Assembly: GCA_910577225.1 (NCBI GenBank)
Contig: CAJTMV010000028.1
Location: forward strand, 1-54,387
Direction of reading: 5' to 3'
DNA from: an uncultured Eubacterium sp.
Lineage (GTDB): Bacteria; Bacillota; Clostridia; Lachnospirales; Lachnospiraceae
DNA length: 54,387 bases
Part shown: piece by piece, positions 16,996 to 26,041 of the stretch
Position numbering within the stretch: the first letter of the stretch is position 1
How the letters are laid out: each line of letters begins with the position of its first letter
The notes under the pieces: generated by a model
Told to the model about the DNA's origin: nothing
The model's input: only the letters and a program-made list of their open reading frames with translations
Database searches by the model: none
Program-made: the position numbers and the translations under genes

Positions 16996-17039
16996 TCCAT
17001 GTGAAAGAGTCGGCGGACTCTGACACATGGACTTTTATT
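16996..17039 (+). terminator. Intrinsic terminator after queT
   Basis: TCCATGTG (16996-17003) pairs with CACATGGA (17024-17031), with an inner AGAGTC/GACTCT stem and GGCG loop. CTTTTATTG follows. Confidence 0.85.
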
Positions 17040-17133
17040 GTTATTGAAAATAAGAAACGACAGGGAGTGCATTTCGATAACATTAACAAAATATAAACAT
17101 TCTCAATTTTTTCTGAAAACATGCATCATCCCA

Positions 17134-17162
17134 TTGACAGAAAAATGTTTCGCATATACCAT
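17134..17162 (+). promoter_or_regulatory. Promoter of the zinc-ribbon/DUF5685/J-domain cluster
   Basis: TTGACA (17134-17139) is followed after 17 bases by TACCAT (17157-17162), about 45 bases before the first gene. The -10 is imperfect. Confidence 0.5.
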
Positions 17163-17206
17163 ATATGATAGAACATAATGTGCAAAAGGAATAGGAGTGT
17201 GGGAGC

Positions 17207-17611
17207 ATGAATGGATTTCGGCAACGGATGACGAGGTTTATGTATGGCAGATATGGCAACGATCAGCTGTCAAGGCTGTACGTCGGTCTGGCAATGGTGT
17301 GCCTCATTATCAATTTATTTACCAGGCTGCAGCTGTTTTATGCGGCAGGTTTTTTGCTGTTGATTTATGGGACGTATCGTTCTTTTTCCAAAGATATCGC
17401 AAAAATGTCGGCGCAGAATCAGAAATATTTAAACTGGCGGTATCAGACAATTGTAAAATGGAACAATTTTAAAAAACATTGGGCGCAGCGCAAAGAGTAC
17501 CGGTTTTACAAGTGTCCAGGCTGCAGGCAGAAAGTCCGGGTACCGCGGGGCAGAGGAAAGATTGCGATTACCTGTCCGAAGTGCCGCGCTGAATTTATCA
17601 AAAAGAGTTAA
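17207..17611 (+). CDS. Membrane-anchored zinc-ribbon protein, unknown function
   Basis: This 134-residue protein has a basic N-terminus, two hydrophobic segments (about 26-42 and 46-60), an amphipathic linker, and a C-terminal zinc ribbon with CPGC (about 104-107) and CPKC (about 125-128). The ribbon resembles zinc-ribbon nucleic-acid or protein-interaction modules and would face the cytoplasm. The function is unknown. Its stop is 5 bases from the DUF5685 start, so the two are cotranscribed and probably work together. The start ATG follows GGGAGC closely. A longer overlapping frame from 17197 is a shadow. Confidence 0.75.
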   Translation: MNGFRQRMTRFMYGRYGNDQLSRLYVGLAMVCLIINLFTRLQLFYAAGFLLLIYGTYRSFSKDIAKMSAQNQKYLNWRYQTIVKWNNFKKHWAQRKEYRFYKCPGCRQKVRVPRGRGKIAITCPKCRAEFIKKS

Positions 17612-17616
17612 AGCCT

Positions 17617-18525
17617 ATGTTTGGATATATTAACGTCAACAGGGAAAAACTAAGCGCACAGGATAAGAGTATCTATCAGTCTTATTACTGCGGTCTTTGC
17701 CAGAAGCTCAGGGAAAATTTTGGAAGAAAAGGCCAGATGCTGTTAAATTATGATATGACGTTTCTGATTGTGCTGCTTACCGGGCTTTATGAACTGGAAG
17801 ACCAGACAGCCGAATTTATCTGCGCCATACATCCGGCGAAAAAGCAGACGGCACGTTATAACGAAGCTACGAGATATGCGGCGGCCATGAATCTGTTGCT
17901 TTGCACAAAAAATTTTGAAGACGACTGGAATGATAATCATTCCTATACGAAAAAAGCGCTCTCGCAGGTGTTTAAAAAAGATTATGAGCGCATTGCGGCA
18001 TGTTATCCCAGACAGGAACGGGCGATTCGTCAGTATTTGCGGAAACTGGAGCTGGCGGAAAAGAGCAGGGAACAAAACGTGGATGCGGTAGCCGGACTGA
18101 CCGGAGAGATGCTGGGCGAGATTTTTGTCTGGAAGGAAGACGATGTCTGGGCGGAAGAGCTGCGGTGTCTGGGATTTTATATGGGTAAGTTTATTTATCT
18201 GATGGACGCGTATGAAGACATCGAAAAGGACGGAAAGAATCATTGTTATAATGTGTTCCGTCTGATGCAGTATGAGACAGAACTGGATTTTGAGACGTTT
18301 TCCAGGCTGCTGTTAACGAGTATGATGTCAGAGTGCGCAAAGTCTTTTGAACGCCTGCCGATTCTGCTTCACGCGGAAATCTGCAGGAATATTCTGTACT
18401 CCGGCGTCTGGACCAGATATGAATATCTGCGCCTAAAGAGGCAGTCAAAGGAAGAAAAAAAGCGGGAGAAAAAGCAAAAGTCTGCCAGAAAGTCAGATCT
18501 GAAACGTCAGACGCATGAAAAATAA
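17617..18525 (+). CDS. DUF5685 family all-helical protein
   Basis: This 302-residue protein starts MFGYINVNREKLSAQD and has YYCGLCQKLRENFG (about 23-36) and NYDMTFL, matching the DUF5685 family, whose function is unknown. Toward the middle it has VDAVAGLTGEMLGEIF (about 155-170) and, some 22 residues on, FYMGKFIYLMDAYEDIEKDGKN. The pair recalls the VAG...D-x-x-E-D layout of the second half of head-to-head isoprenyl synthases (phytoene/squalene synthase), but that is my inference. The C-terminus is Lys-rich (KKREKKQKS). It lies between a zinc-ribbon membrane protein and a J-domain protein, spaced 5 and 57 bases. Confidence 0.75.
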   Translation: MFGYINVNREKLSAQDKSIYQSYYCGLCQKLRENFGRKGQMLLNYDMTFLIVLLTGLYELEDQTAEFICAIHPAKKQTARYNEATRYAAAMNLLLCTKNFEDDWNDNHSYTKKALSQVFKKDYERIAACYPRQERAIRQYLRKLELAEKSREQNVDAVAGLTGEMLGEIFVWKEDDVWAEELRCLGFYMGKFIYLMDAYEDIEKDGKNHCYNVFRLMQYETELDFETFSRLLLTSMMSECAKSFERLPILLHAEICRNILYSGVWTRYEYLRLKRQSKEEKKREKKQKSARKSDLKRQTHEK

Positions 18526-18582
18526 GCCGGCCGGATACGCAGGAGCGAATGCGCAGGAAATGAAAAGAGGAAACTGCAGGTT

Positions 18583-19185
18583 ATGGGAAATCCATATAAT
18601 GTGCTGGGAATCAGTCCCAGTGCAACTGATGAAGAGATAAAAAAAGCATACCGTACGTTAAGCCGTAAATATCATCCGGATGCGAATGTCAATAATCCAA
18701 ACCGGGAACAGGCGGAAGAACGATTTAAGGAAATCCAGCAGGCATATAATCAGATTATGCAGGAAAAACAACAGGGCGGCAGCGGCTTTAACGGTTATGG
18801 GTCGGCCAGATACGGAGGCTACGGCAGTCAGACGCAGGACTCGCCCCAGATGCAGGCGGCGGCCAATTATCTGGCGAACCGCTGCTATCAGGAGGCGATG
18901 AACGTCTTAAATAATATTTCCGATCATAGTGCACGCTGGTATTATTTTTGCGCAGTGGCGCATGCGGGACTTGGCAATAACGTAACCGCACGCGAATGTG
19001 CAGAGCAGGCAGTCCGTCTGGAACCAAGCAATATAGAATATCGTCAGCTGATGCAGCAGCTGAATTACGGAGGTGCGTGGTACAGCAGTATGGGCGAAGA
19101 CTATGGCAGACCATATGATAATTTTAACCGTTTTTGCATGTCGATGGTGCTGATGAATATGTGCTGTACGTGCTGCTGCTTTTAG
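18583..19185 (+). CDS. J-domain (DnaJ-like) protein with cysteine-rich C-terminus
   Basis: This 200-residue protein has an N-terminal J domain (2-70) with YRTLSRKYHPDAN carrying the HPD motif that stimulates DnaK ATPase. A Gly/Tyr-rich linker follows (about 66-82), then a TPR-like helical segment of about 90 residues (YLANRCYQEAMNVLNN, WYYFCAVAHAGLGN, AVRLEPSNIEYRQLM). The tail ends MVLMNMCCTCCCF, with five Cys in the last seven residues. It lacks DnaJ's zinc domain and substrate domains, so it is a specialised co-chaperone, perhaps for the two upstream proteins. Its stop overlaps a large inverted repeat. Confidence 0.85.
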   Translation: MGNPYNVLGISPSATDEEIKKAYRTLSRKYHPDANVNNPNREQAEERFKEIQQAYNQIMQEKQQGGSGFNGYGSARYGGYGSQTQDSPQMQAAANYLANRCYQEAMNVLNNISDHSARWYYFCAVAHAGLGNNVTARECAEQAVRLEPSNIEYRQLMQQLNYGGAWYSSMGEDYGRPYDNFNRFCMSMVLMNMCCTCCCF

Positions 19186-19272
19186 AGCGCGTCTGAAAAC
19201 GTTTTCTGTGAGATGTGCTCTCTTACACCGTTCATGCAATCGTTTACAGAACGCCTTTTTCAGACGCGCTCT
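19184..19272. terminator. Long inverted repeat between convergent genes
   Basis: AGAGCGCGTCTGAAAA (19184-19199) pairs with TTTTCAGACGCGCTCT (19257-19272). Inside, CGTTTTCTGT can continue the stem against ACAGAACG. It starts in the stop of the J-domain gene and ends 8 bases before the stop of the flippase gene, so it probably terminates both. The arms are longer than usual. Confidence 0.65.
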
Positions 19273-19279
19273 GGCAGAT

Positions 19280-20593
19280 TTATAGTTCCTTGCAGCGATT
19301 TAACAGCAGAATGGCGCACAGGGAGGTCAGCATCTGGCTGACAAGCATGCCGTACAGATAAGCGCGGATTCCGTATACGGGTACAAAGATCCGAATCACG
19401 GCAATCCGCAGCAGACAGCCGCTTAAGTTCAGTATCAGGGTAGCGGTAGGATGACCGAGGCCGTGTAAAATACTGTTTAAAGTGGTGGACAGAAACATAA
19501 ACGGACAGATAAAGCTGAGCGTTCGGATATAAATGCCCGCCAGTGTGTTAGCAAATAAATACTGTCCAATCAAAGAATATGTCAGCAGGAAAAATAAAGT
19601 ACTGGCAAATCCAAGAACCAGGCAGGATTCTATCGTACGTCGGATGGTACGATGGATGAGCGCCTGGTTTTTTTGCGCTTTTGCCTGCGAGATGGACGGG
19701 AGCAGCATGACAGATACGGAATTCGTCAGTACGGAAGGGAAGAGTATCATAGGCATGGCCATTCCGGTCAGAATACCAAAGATACTCAGCGCATCCGCAT
19801 TGGAATAGCCATACATCTTAAGGCAGATTGGAATCAGAATCGCTTCCGTACTGTTAATAAAATTGATCAGTACCCGATTGGCTGTCAGCGGCACGGAAAA
19901 CAGAAAGATACGGCGCAGACAGGCAGACAGACGTTCGCTGCATCTTTGAAAATGTAAAACGGTTACGGAAAAAAGCGCGCCGGAAAGTTCTCCAAACACA
20001 ATTCCCAAGACAGCCATGGCCGCGGTTACCGGACGTCCCTGGCTCTCGCAGATTTTATAAATCAGCCAGACACATAAAACGCGGCAGATCTGTTCCAATA
20101 ACTGGGACACAGAAGGAACGACTGTTTTTTGCAGTCCATAGTAATAGCCGTTGATACAGGAATGGACAGCTGCGAGCGGCAGGGCAAACGAAAGAATGCG
20201 AAGCAGCGGCGCGCAGTGAGGTTCATCCAGAATGCGGGCTGCAACCAGATCAGAACCCGTGTAAATAAGTATGGAACATAGAAATGACAGGCTGACCGAA
20301 AGAAGCAGTCCGGCATACAGACAGGTCTGTGGATTGCGGCCGGCTCCCGCCGCTTCGGCAGTGTATTTGGATATGGCTGTCTGTACACCGGCGCCACAAA
20401 AGGCAATGCCGAGTGCGAACACTGGAAAAATGAGCTGATAAATTCCCATTCCCTGTGCACCAATTGTATGGGAAAGGAATATTCTATAGAAGAAGCCGAT
20501 CACCCGGCTGGCAAGTCCGGTGATGGTAAGCAGGGCTGTACCAAGCAGTACAGGATGGCTGGCGTATTTTTTCATATTGGATAAGTTAGGCAT
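19280..20593 (-). CDS. SpoVB-like polysaccharide/lipid flippase (MOP superfamily)
   Basis: This 437-residue protein has about 12-14 transmembrane helices. The N-terminal ITGLASRVIGFFYRIFLSHTIGAQGMGIYQLIFP is diagnostic of the SpoVB/MurJ-like branch of the MOP (MATE/flippase) exporters. SpoVB-type proteins are needed for spore cortex assembly in sporulating Firmicutes and are thought to flip lipid-linked glycans; the paralogue's exact cargo is unknown. AAGGA lies about 8 bases before ATG 20593. It is divergent from the cysteine desulfurase gene with 94 bases between the starts. Confidence 0.85.
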   Translation of the reverse strand: MPNLSNMKKYASHPVLLGTALLTITGLASRVIGFFYRIFLSHTIGAQGMGIYQLIFPVFALGIAFCGAGVQTAISKYTAEAAGAGRNPQTCLYAGLLLSVSLSFLCSILIYTGSDLVAARILDEPHCAPLLRILSFALPLAAVHSCINGYYYGLQKTVVPSVSQLLEQICRVLCVWLIYKICESQGRPVTAAMAVLGIVFGELSGALFSVTVLHFQRCSERLSACLRRIFLFSVPLTANRVLINFINSTEAILIPICLKMYGYSNADALSIFGILTGMAMPMILFPSVLTNSVSVMLLPSISQAKAQKNQALIHRTIRRTIESCLVLGFASTLFFLLTYSLIGQYLFANTLAGIYIRTLSFICPFMFLSTTLNSILHGLGHPTATLILNLSGCLLRIAVIRIFVPVYGIRAYLYGMLVSQMLTSLCAILLLNRCKEL

Positions 20594-20687
20594 AGGCAGG
20601 GTCCTTACAGATAGTTTCTATGTTAGTTCTATATATATGAGTGCGTCAGAAGATTATGCGTATATCAGGCAGACAGGAGGAGATGTT

Positions 20688-21836
20688 ATGATTTATCTGG
20701 ATCACGCAGCTACGACGCCGATGGCAGAACAGGTAGCTGCAAGTATGCAGCCTTACTATGCAAAAGACTATGCGAATGCATCTACCATATATGAGTTTGG
20801 AGAAAAAAGCAGGCAGGCAGTCGAACATGCAAGAACGATCATTGCGCGCTCGCTGCATGCGCACACAAACGAGATTTATTTTACGGCAGGAGGCAGCGAA
20901 TCGGATAACTGGGCGCTGAAAGGAACAGCTGAGGCATATCAGAAAAAGGGCAGACATATCATTACCACACAGATCGAACATCATGCGGTACTCCATACAT
21001 GCAAATATCTGGAACAGCAGGGATACGAAGTGACCTATCTGCCTGTAGATGAGCAGGGATTTGTAAATCTGCAGCAGCTGGAAGAGTCCATCCGACCGGA
21101 TACGATTCTGATTTCTGTCATGTTTGCGAACAATGAGATCGGTACGATTGAACCGATTGCACAGATCGGGCGGATTGCCAGACGTCACGATATCGTGTTT
21201 CATACGGATGCGGTCCAGGCTTATGCGCAGATACCGATAAATGTGGATTTTTATCATATCGATTTGTTAAGCGCCAGCGGGCATAAATTTTACGGCCCGA
21301 AGGGAACCGGATTTTTATACATTCGAAACGGGATAAAAACAGCGTCTTTTCTTCATGGCGGCGGGCAGGAGCAGGGAAGACGCGCAGGTACGGAAAATGT
21401 ACCGGGAATCGCAGGAATTGGAAAAGCAGCGGAAATCGCAATGCGTACGATGTCGGAGCGAATGTATCGTGAGACAAGGCTGCGCGACTGGATGATTCAC
21501 GAGATCAAAAGCCGCGTTCCGGGGGCATGGCTGAACGGTGACCGCTATGCGAGACTGCCGAATAACGTCAATTTCAGCTTTCAGGGCATCGAAGGAGAGA
21601 CGCTGCTGCTGCTTTTGGATGCAAAAGACATCTGCGCATCCGCAGCGTCCGCCTGTTCCACAGGCTCAACAGAACCGTCGCATGTGCTGACAGCGATCGG
21701 CAGAGAACCGGAACTGGCATTAGGAACGATAAGGATGACGCTGGGAGAGGCTACAACGTGGGAAGAGGTCCGAATAGCGGCAGAAGCGGTCATAGAAAAT
21801 GTCGAACTGCTGCGGGAGGTAGAGGCGGGGATGTAG
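20688..21836 (+). CDS. Cysteine desulfurase (NifS/IscS-like)
   Basis: This 382-residue PLP enzyme removes sulfur from L-cysteine for Fe-S clusters or tRNA thiolation. Visible are MIYLDHAATTPM, the HH-type stretch TQIEHHAVLH, FHTDAVQAYAQIPI, the PLP lysine in SGHKFYGPKG (K200) and the persulfide cysteine in ASACSTGS (C323). ATG 20688 follows AGGAGGAG; the upstream extension of the frame is over the divergent flippase gene and not real. The usual partner thiI or iscU does not follow; a long sensor kinase does. Confidence 0.92.
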   Translation: MIYLDHAATTPMAEQVAASMQPYYAKDYANASTIYEFGEKSRQAVEHARTIIARSLHAHTNEIYFTAGGSESDNWALKGTAEAYQKKGRHIITTQIEHHAVLHTCKYLEQQGYEVTYLPVDEQGFVNLQQLEESIRPDTILISVMFANNEIGTIEPIAQIGRIARRHDIVFHTDAVQAYAQIPINVDFYHIDLLSASGHKFYGPKGTGFLYIRNGIKTASFLHGGGQEQGRRAGTENVPGIAGIGKAAEIAMRTMSERMYRETRLRDWMIHEIKSRVPGAWLNGDRYARLPNNVNFSFQGIEGETLLLLLDAKDICASAASACSTGSTEPSHVLTAIGREPELALGTIRMTLGEATTWEEVRIAAEAVIENVELLREVEAGM

Positions 21837-21874
21837 TATTTCCGGCGGCAGCGCAGGCAAATACAGAAGAAAAG

Positions 21875-21893
21875 ATTGAGGAATCGCCTCAAT
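21875..21893 (+). promoter_or_regulatory. Dyad upstream of the hybrid kinase
   Basis: ATTGAGG (21875-21881) and CCTCAAT (21887-21893) are perfect inverted repeats around AATCG, about 50 bases before the kinase start. GATAAAAT just downstream could be a -10. It may be an operator or a short hairpin. Confidence 0.4.
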
Positions 21894-21945
21894 TGTGATA
21901 AAATATTAAAATACGAAAGAACGACTACAAGGGATGGAAGTCAAT

Positions 21946-24900
21946 ATGAAACATATGCGAAAGACAGCGGGAATCTCGATTCTTCTGACGCTTATATTTA
22001 TGATCATTGCACTTTTTCGGTTTCAGACGGCGGAAGAAATGCCTCTGCTGCCTGAACAGACCGAAATCGTACTAAATGAAAACTGGACGATGGCATTGCT
22101 GGAACCGGAGGAAGCAGATCTGTCGGAATCGTGGATGGAACAGCCGGATGAGATCGTCAGGCGTTTTGAAGCCGCACAAAAACAGGGGAAATGTGAAAAC
22201 GTAAGTCTGCCTTATCAGCAGCAGGCTGGCGACGGCAGTATGCTGGTTTTCAAGCATATCGTGCCGGCGCAATGTACAGGACTTACTTTGCAGTTTTATT
22301 CAGAATATGCGACCGCGTATGTCGTTTTGGACGGCGAGATGATCTACCATTTACGGCCCGAAGAAATACGGGAAAAGGATGATCTGGCCGTCAGACAAAG
22401 ACATTATGTGGATCTGCCGAATGTCGTGGAAACTGGGGAGATTTATATCGCACTGCAGCCGCTGCAGACGGATACGCCGGTATTGCTTGGAGAGACCAGC
22501 ATGGAAACGCGGGATCTGGTACTGATTGGTCTCGTTGGAAACAGTATTATGGATATTGGGTGCTGTTTGCTGATCGTTATTATGGCAATTATTATGTTTG
22601 TACTGGCTCTGATACGCAGATATACCGGACAGCCGTCGCGGGGAGAAATATATCTGGGACTGGCGGGATTTGCTGCCGGCATATACTGCTTTATCGGTAC
22701 AGATACGCTGAGTATTTTTTACAATATGGATGAAGCATATGAGATGCAGGAATATCTTGTGCTGCTGCTTCCGGTCTTTTGGGGACTATATCTGGAGCAC
22801 AATTTAAAGATCCTTTATCCGCGCCGTTTTTCGATGCTGCTTGGACTGGTAAGCGTTCATGCGGTTGGACAGATTTTTTTCCATTTGTCCGGCATACGGG
22901 AGTTAAAGGATATGGTGGACATATCTGCGGCTGTGATCGTGGCGGTATGCGTGGCAGCGATTGTAAGTCTGGTTCAGTATGATTATCAGAATAAAAGCCG
23001 TCAGACAACGATTCTGGTACTGGGGATGCTTGTGCTGCTGTCAGGTGCAGTTGCAAATATACTGATGAATACTTTTTTCGACCGGATTTATGTGAACATC
23101 GCGGGGCAGTATAGCATGACTGTATTTGGTATTCTGATGGCTGTTACGCATGTGCTGCAGATTTCCAAAGAATATCGGGCGGATGCGGAGGAGCGTGTCA
23201 GGGAGACCAGACAGCAGAATATCTGGCTGGAACAGGCAAAGCATGAGGCAGAAACGGCCAGACAGGAGGCCTGGGCTGCAAATGAAGCAAAGGGGAAGTT
23301 TCTGGCGCATATGTCGCATGAGATTCGGACTCCGATCAATGCAGTGCTTGGCATGGACGAGATGATACTGCGGGAATCGACCGAGCAGAACATCAAAGAA
23401 TACGCCATGGACATTTTTACGGCTGGTCAGACATTACTGTCGCTTATTAACGATATTTTGGATTTTTCAAAAATCGAATCCGGCAAGATGGAAATTGTGC
23501 CGGTGGAATATGATTTTAGCAGTATGATTCACGATCTGGCCAATATGGCGGCACAGCGGGCGTCGGATAAGAATATTTGTCTGGAAGTCGAGGCGGATCA
23601 CGAGATCCCGTCAGGACTCTGCGGCGACGATGTGCGTATTCGTCAGGTATTGACCAACATACTAACAAACGCTGTCAAATATACGCCGCAGGGAACCGTC
23701 TGGTTACGTGTCAGAGTCCGCAGCAAAACGGATGAGACTGTGGTACTGCATTTTGAGGTGGAAGATACAGGAATCGGTATCAAAGAGGAAGATTTGCCGA
23801 AACTTTTTGCAGAGTTTGAGCGGATCGAGGAGGACAGAAACCGCAATATCGAAGGCACCGGACTTGGCATGAGCATTACGATTCAGCTGCTGGCTCTGCT
23901 GGGGAGCAGACTGGAAGCAGAAAGTGTCTATGGGCAGGGCTCCCGTTTTTCCTTTGATCTGGAACAAAAAGTGACGGATCATACGCCGATCGGAGATTTT
24001 GAGACAAGAGTTCGCCAGCTTGCGGAGACTTATCATTATCATACTGCCTTTTGTGCGCCGGACGCACATATTCTCGTCGTCGATGACAATGCGGTGAACC
24101 GTAAAGTGCTGCGGAATCTGCTAAAAGATACGCAGGTTCATGTGACGGACGCTGGGGGAGGAGCGGAGTGTCTGCAGCTTGTGCAAAAAAATCATTATGA
24201 TCTGATCTTTCTGGATCATATGATGCCGGAGATGGATGGCATTGAAACGCTGCACCGGTTTCGGGCGCTTTCTGACTTTCCATGTCAGCATACGCCGGTT
24301 GTTGTGCTGACGGCGAATGCGGTATCTGGCGCCAGAGAAAAATATTTGTCAGAGGGGTTTGACGACTTTTTGTCCAAGCCGGTGGTTCCAAAGAAACTGG
24401 AACAGATGATTCAGAAAATGCTCCCAAAAGAGCTGATGCATGAAGCGGTCCTGAAACAACAGGAGCAGCCGGATTCGTCCGAAAGTTTTTTGGAAGAGCT
24501 GCCGCAGGTAGACGGCCTGGACTGGCAGTATGCGTGGATGCATCTGCCGGATAAAGATTTGCTGGCATATACGTGTAAAGAGTTTTACGCCCAGATTGCA
24601 TCTGCCGCGGAACGGCTGGAACAGGAGTATGAGCAGATTGCGCGATATCCGGAGCCGTCGGATGAGCAGGAACGGCTCCGGCATCTGGATGCGTATCGGA
24701 TTCAGGTGCATGCGATGAAGAGCCTTGCAGCGTCAGTGGGAATGGTACCGTTATCCGGACTGGCAAAAATACTCGAGTATGCGGCGCGGGACGCAAAGGC
24801 CGAAGAGGTGCTGTCGATTACGCCTGTATTTTTGGAGGAATGGCGCAGCTGTCATGAAAAACTGCACGGCGTCTTTGGTATCGGCGAAGAACAAAAACAG

Positions 24901-25149
24901 GCTGTTACAGATGTTTCGGTCATCCGGGCGCTTGTGGAAATGGTGCGTATCAGTATGCAGGAGATGGATATCGATCAGGCGGACGCGCTTGTTTCACAGT
25001 TAAGGTCATACGAATATCCGCAGGAGACGGAACGTCTGATTCAAAAGCTGGCGGATGCGGTTACCAATCTGGACGCGGAGGACGCGGACCGTCTGGCAGA
25101 TCTTTTGTCGGACCTTTTGTCGGACGAGCCTGGCGCCGGCAGGTTTTAA
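21946..25149 (+). CDS. Hybrid sensor histidine kinase with receiver and HPt domains
   Basis: This protein of about 1067 residues has an N-terminal membrane anchor (about 9-28), an extracytoplasmic sensor (about 30-185), a block of about 7 membrane helices (about 190-405, 7TMR-DISM-like), a coiled-coil linker, HisKA with HMSHEIRTPINAVLGM (phospho-His about 458), HATPase_c (NILTNAVKYT, DTGIGIKEED, GTGLGMSI), a receiver domain (LDHMMPEMDG, phospho-Asp about 756) and a C-terminal HPt domain (VHAMKSLAASVG, His about 921). This is a complete internal phosphorelay. ATG 21946 follows GGAAG by 5 bases; ATG 21934 is possible. The next gene encodes its likely response regulator, 18 bases downstream. Confidence 0.9.
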   Translation: MKHMRKTAGISILLTLIFMIIALFRFQTAEEMPLLPEQTEIVLNENWTMALLEPEEADLSESWMEQPDEIVRRFEAAQKQGKCENVSLPYQQQAGDGSMLVFKHIVPAQCTGLTLQFYSEYATAYVVLDGEMIYHLRPEEIREKDDLAVRQRHYVDLPNVVETGEIYIALQPLQTDTPVLLGETSMETRDLVLIGLVGNSIMDIGCCLLIVIMAIIMFVLALIRRYTGQPSRGEIYLGLAGFAAGIYCFIGTDTLSIFYNMDEAYEMQEYLVLLLPVFWGLYLEHNLKILYPRRFSMLLGLVSVHAVGQIFFHLSGIRELKDMVDISAAVIVAVCVAAIVSLVQYDYQNKSRQTTILVLGMLVLLSGAVANILMNTFFDRIYVNIAGQYSMTVFGILMAVTHVLQISKEYRADAEERVRETRQQNIWLEQAKHEAETARQEAWAANEAKGKFLAHMSHEIRTPINAVLGMDEMILRESTEQNIKEYAMDIFTAGQTLLSLINDILDFSKIESGKMEIVPVEYDFSSMIHDLANMAAQRASDKNICLEVEADHEIPSGLCGDDVRIRQVLTNILTNAVKYTPQGTVWLRVRVRSKTDETVVLHFEVEDTGIGIKEEDLPKLFAEFERIEEDRNRNIEGTGLGMSITIQLLALLGSRLEAESVYGQGSRFSFDLEQKVTDHTPIGDFETRVRQLAETYHYHTAFCAPDAHILVVDDNAVNRKVLRNLLKDTQVHVTDAGGGAECLQLVQKNHYDLIFLDHMMPEMDGIETLHRFRALSDFPCQHTPVVVLTANAVSGAREKYLSEGFDDFLSKPVVPKKLEQMIQKMLPKELMHEAVLKQQEQPDSSESFLEELPQVDGLDWQYAWMHLPDKDLLAYTCKEFYAQIASAAERLEQEYEQIARYPEPSDEQERLRHLDAYRIQVHAMKSLAASVGMVPLSGLAKILEYAARDAKAEEVLSITPVFLEEWRSCHEKLHGVFGIGEEQKQAVTDVSVIRALVEMVRISMQEMDIDQADALVSQLRSYEYPQETERLIQKLADAVTNLDAEDADRLADLLSDLLSDEPGAGRF

Positions 25150-25167
25150 ATTTGGAGGAGGCAGAGA

Positions 25168-25944
25168 ATGAAAAAAATATTACTAATTGGGAAACTGAAC
25201 AGTGTGTTGAAAGAAACGAATCACTTTTTGTCGCAGTATTTTCATGTGCAGCTATGTTCTGAAAATGCGGGGGTACTGGAAGGAATGTTAAAGATTGTGA
25301 ATCCGGATCTGGTTCTGATCAGTCTGATCGGGGCGTATGATATCGATACGTCGATCTTTTTTCTGTTAAATAACAGTTACTCGCAGATTCCGGTGCTGAC
25401 AATTGGCACAAAGGAAGAAAGCAGTACATTTTTTAAATATTATGAAGACGGACAGTTTGAAAATCTGATCCGTCCGGTAGAGAATTCGGCAATTATGGGG
25501 GCGGTGTGCAGAAGACTATGCATCGATATCGAAGAAGCGGAACAGGAAGCGGCTGGACGGAAACAGAAAGCATCGGGTAAAAAACGAATCCTGGTTGTGG
25601 ATGATAACGGTACGGCGCTTCGTACCATGAAGGCGATGCTGGAAGACCGTTACGACGTGGCGCTCGCAGTCTCGGGCGCACAGGCAATGACATCGATAGG
25701 CAGACAGCGTCCGGATCTGATTCTGCTGGACTATGAGATGCCGGTCTGCGACGGCCGGATGACGCTGGAGATGATTCGCGCGGATGAGGAGATGAAAGAT
25801 ATTCCGGTTGTTTTCCTGACGGCCATCAACGACCGGGCAAATATTGAAGCCGTGTTAAAGCTAAAGCCGGCTGGGTATTTTCTGAAACCGCCGGTCAAAG
25901 ATCATCTGCTCGGCGAAATAGAAAAAATTCTGCATGCAGAATAA
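25168..25944 (+). CDS. Response regulator with a degenerate plus a canonical receiver domain
   Basis: This 258-residue protein has two receiver-like halves and no output domain. The first (about 1-120) keeps the fold pattern (KKILLIGKLNS, PDLVLISLIG) but lacks the acidic pocket and the phospho-Asp. The second (about 138-258) is canonical: RILVVDDNGTALR, LILLDYEMPVCDG (Asp about 188), FLTA and the conserved Lys in YFLKPP. It is probably a phosphorelay intermediate, or signals by binding a partner. It lies 18 bases after the hybrid kinase with GGAGG upstream. A short GC hairpin follows at 26019-26036. Confidence 0.85.
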   Translation: MKKILLIGKLNSVLKETNHFLSQYFHVQLCSENAGVLEGMLKIVNPDLVLISLIGAYDIDTSIFFLLNNSYSQIPVLTIGTKEESSTFFKYYEDGQFENLIRPVENSAIMGAVCRRLCIDIEEAEQEAAGRKQKASGKKRILVVDDNGTALRTMKAMLEDRYDVALAVSGAQAMTSIGRQRPDLILLDYEMPVCDGRMTLEMIRADEEMKDIPVVFLTAINDRANIEAVLKLKPAGYFLKPPVKDHLLGEIEKILHAE

Positions 25945-26018
25945 ACAGCCGGCGGGATACATACGCAGCTCTGCAGCATACGGCCAGTGAACGATCCACA
26001 GATCATACGGCAAACACT

Positions 26019-26036
26019 GGCGCTTTGCAGAGCGCC
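26019..26036. terminator. Hairpin between the response regulator and AraC genes
   Basis: GGCGCT (26019-26024) and AGCGCC (26031-26036) form a GC stem just before the stop of the convergent AraC-type gene. No U run follows, so termination would be weak. Confidence 0.4.
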
Positions 26037-26041
26037 TGAAC

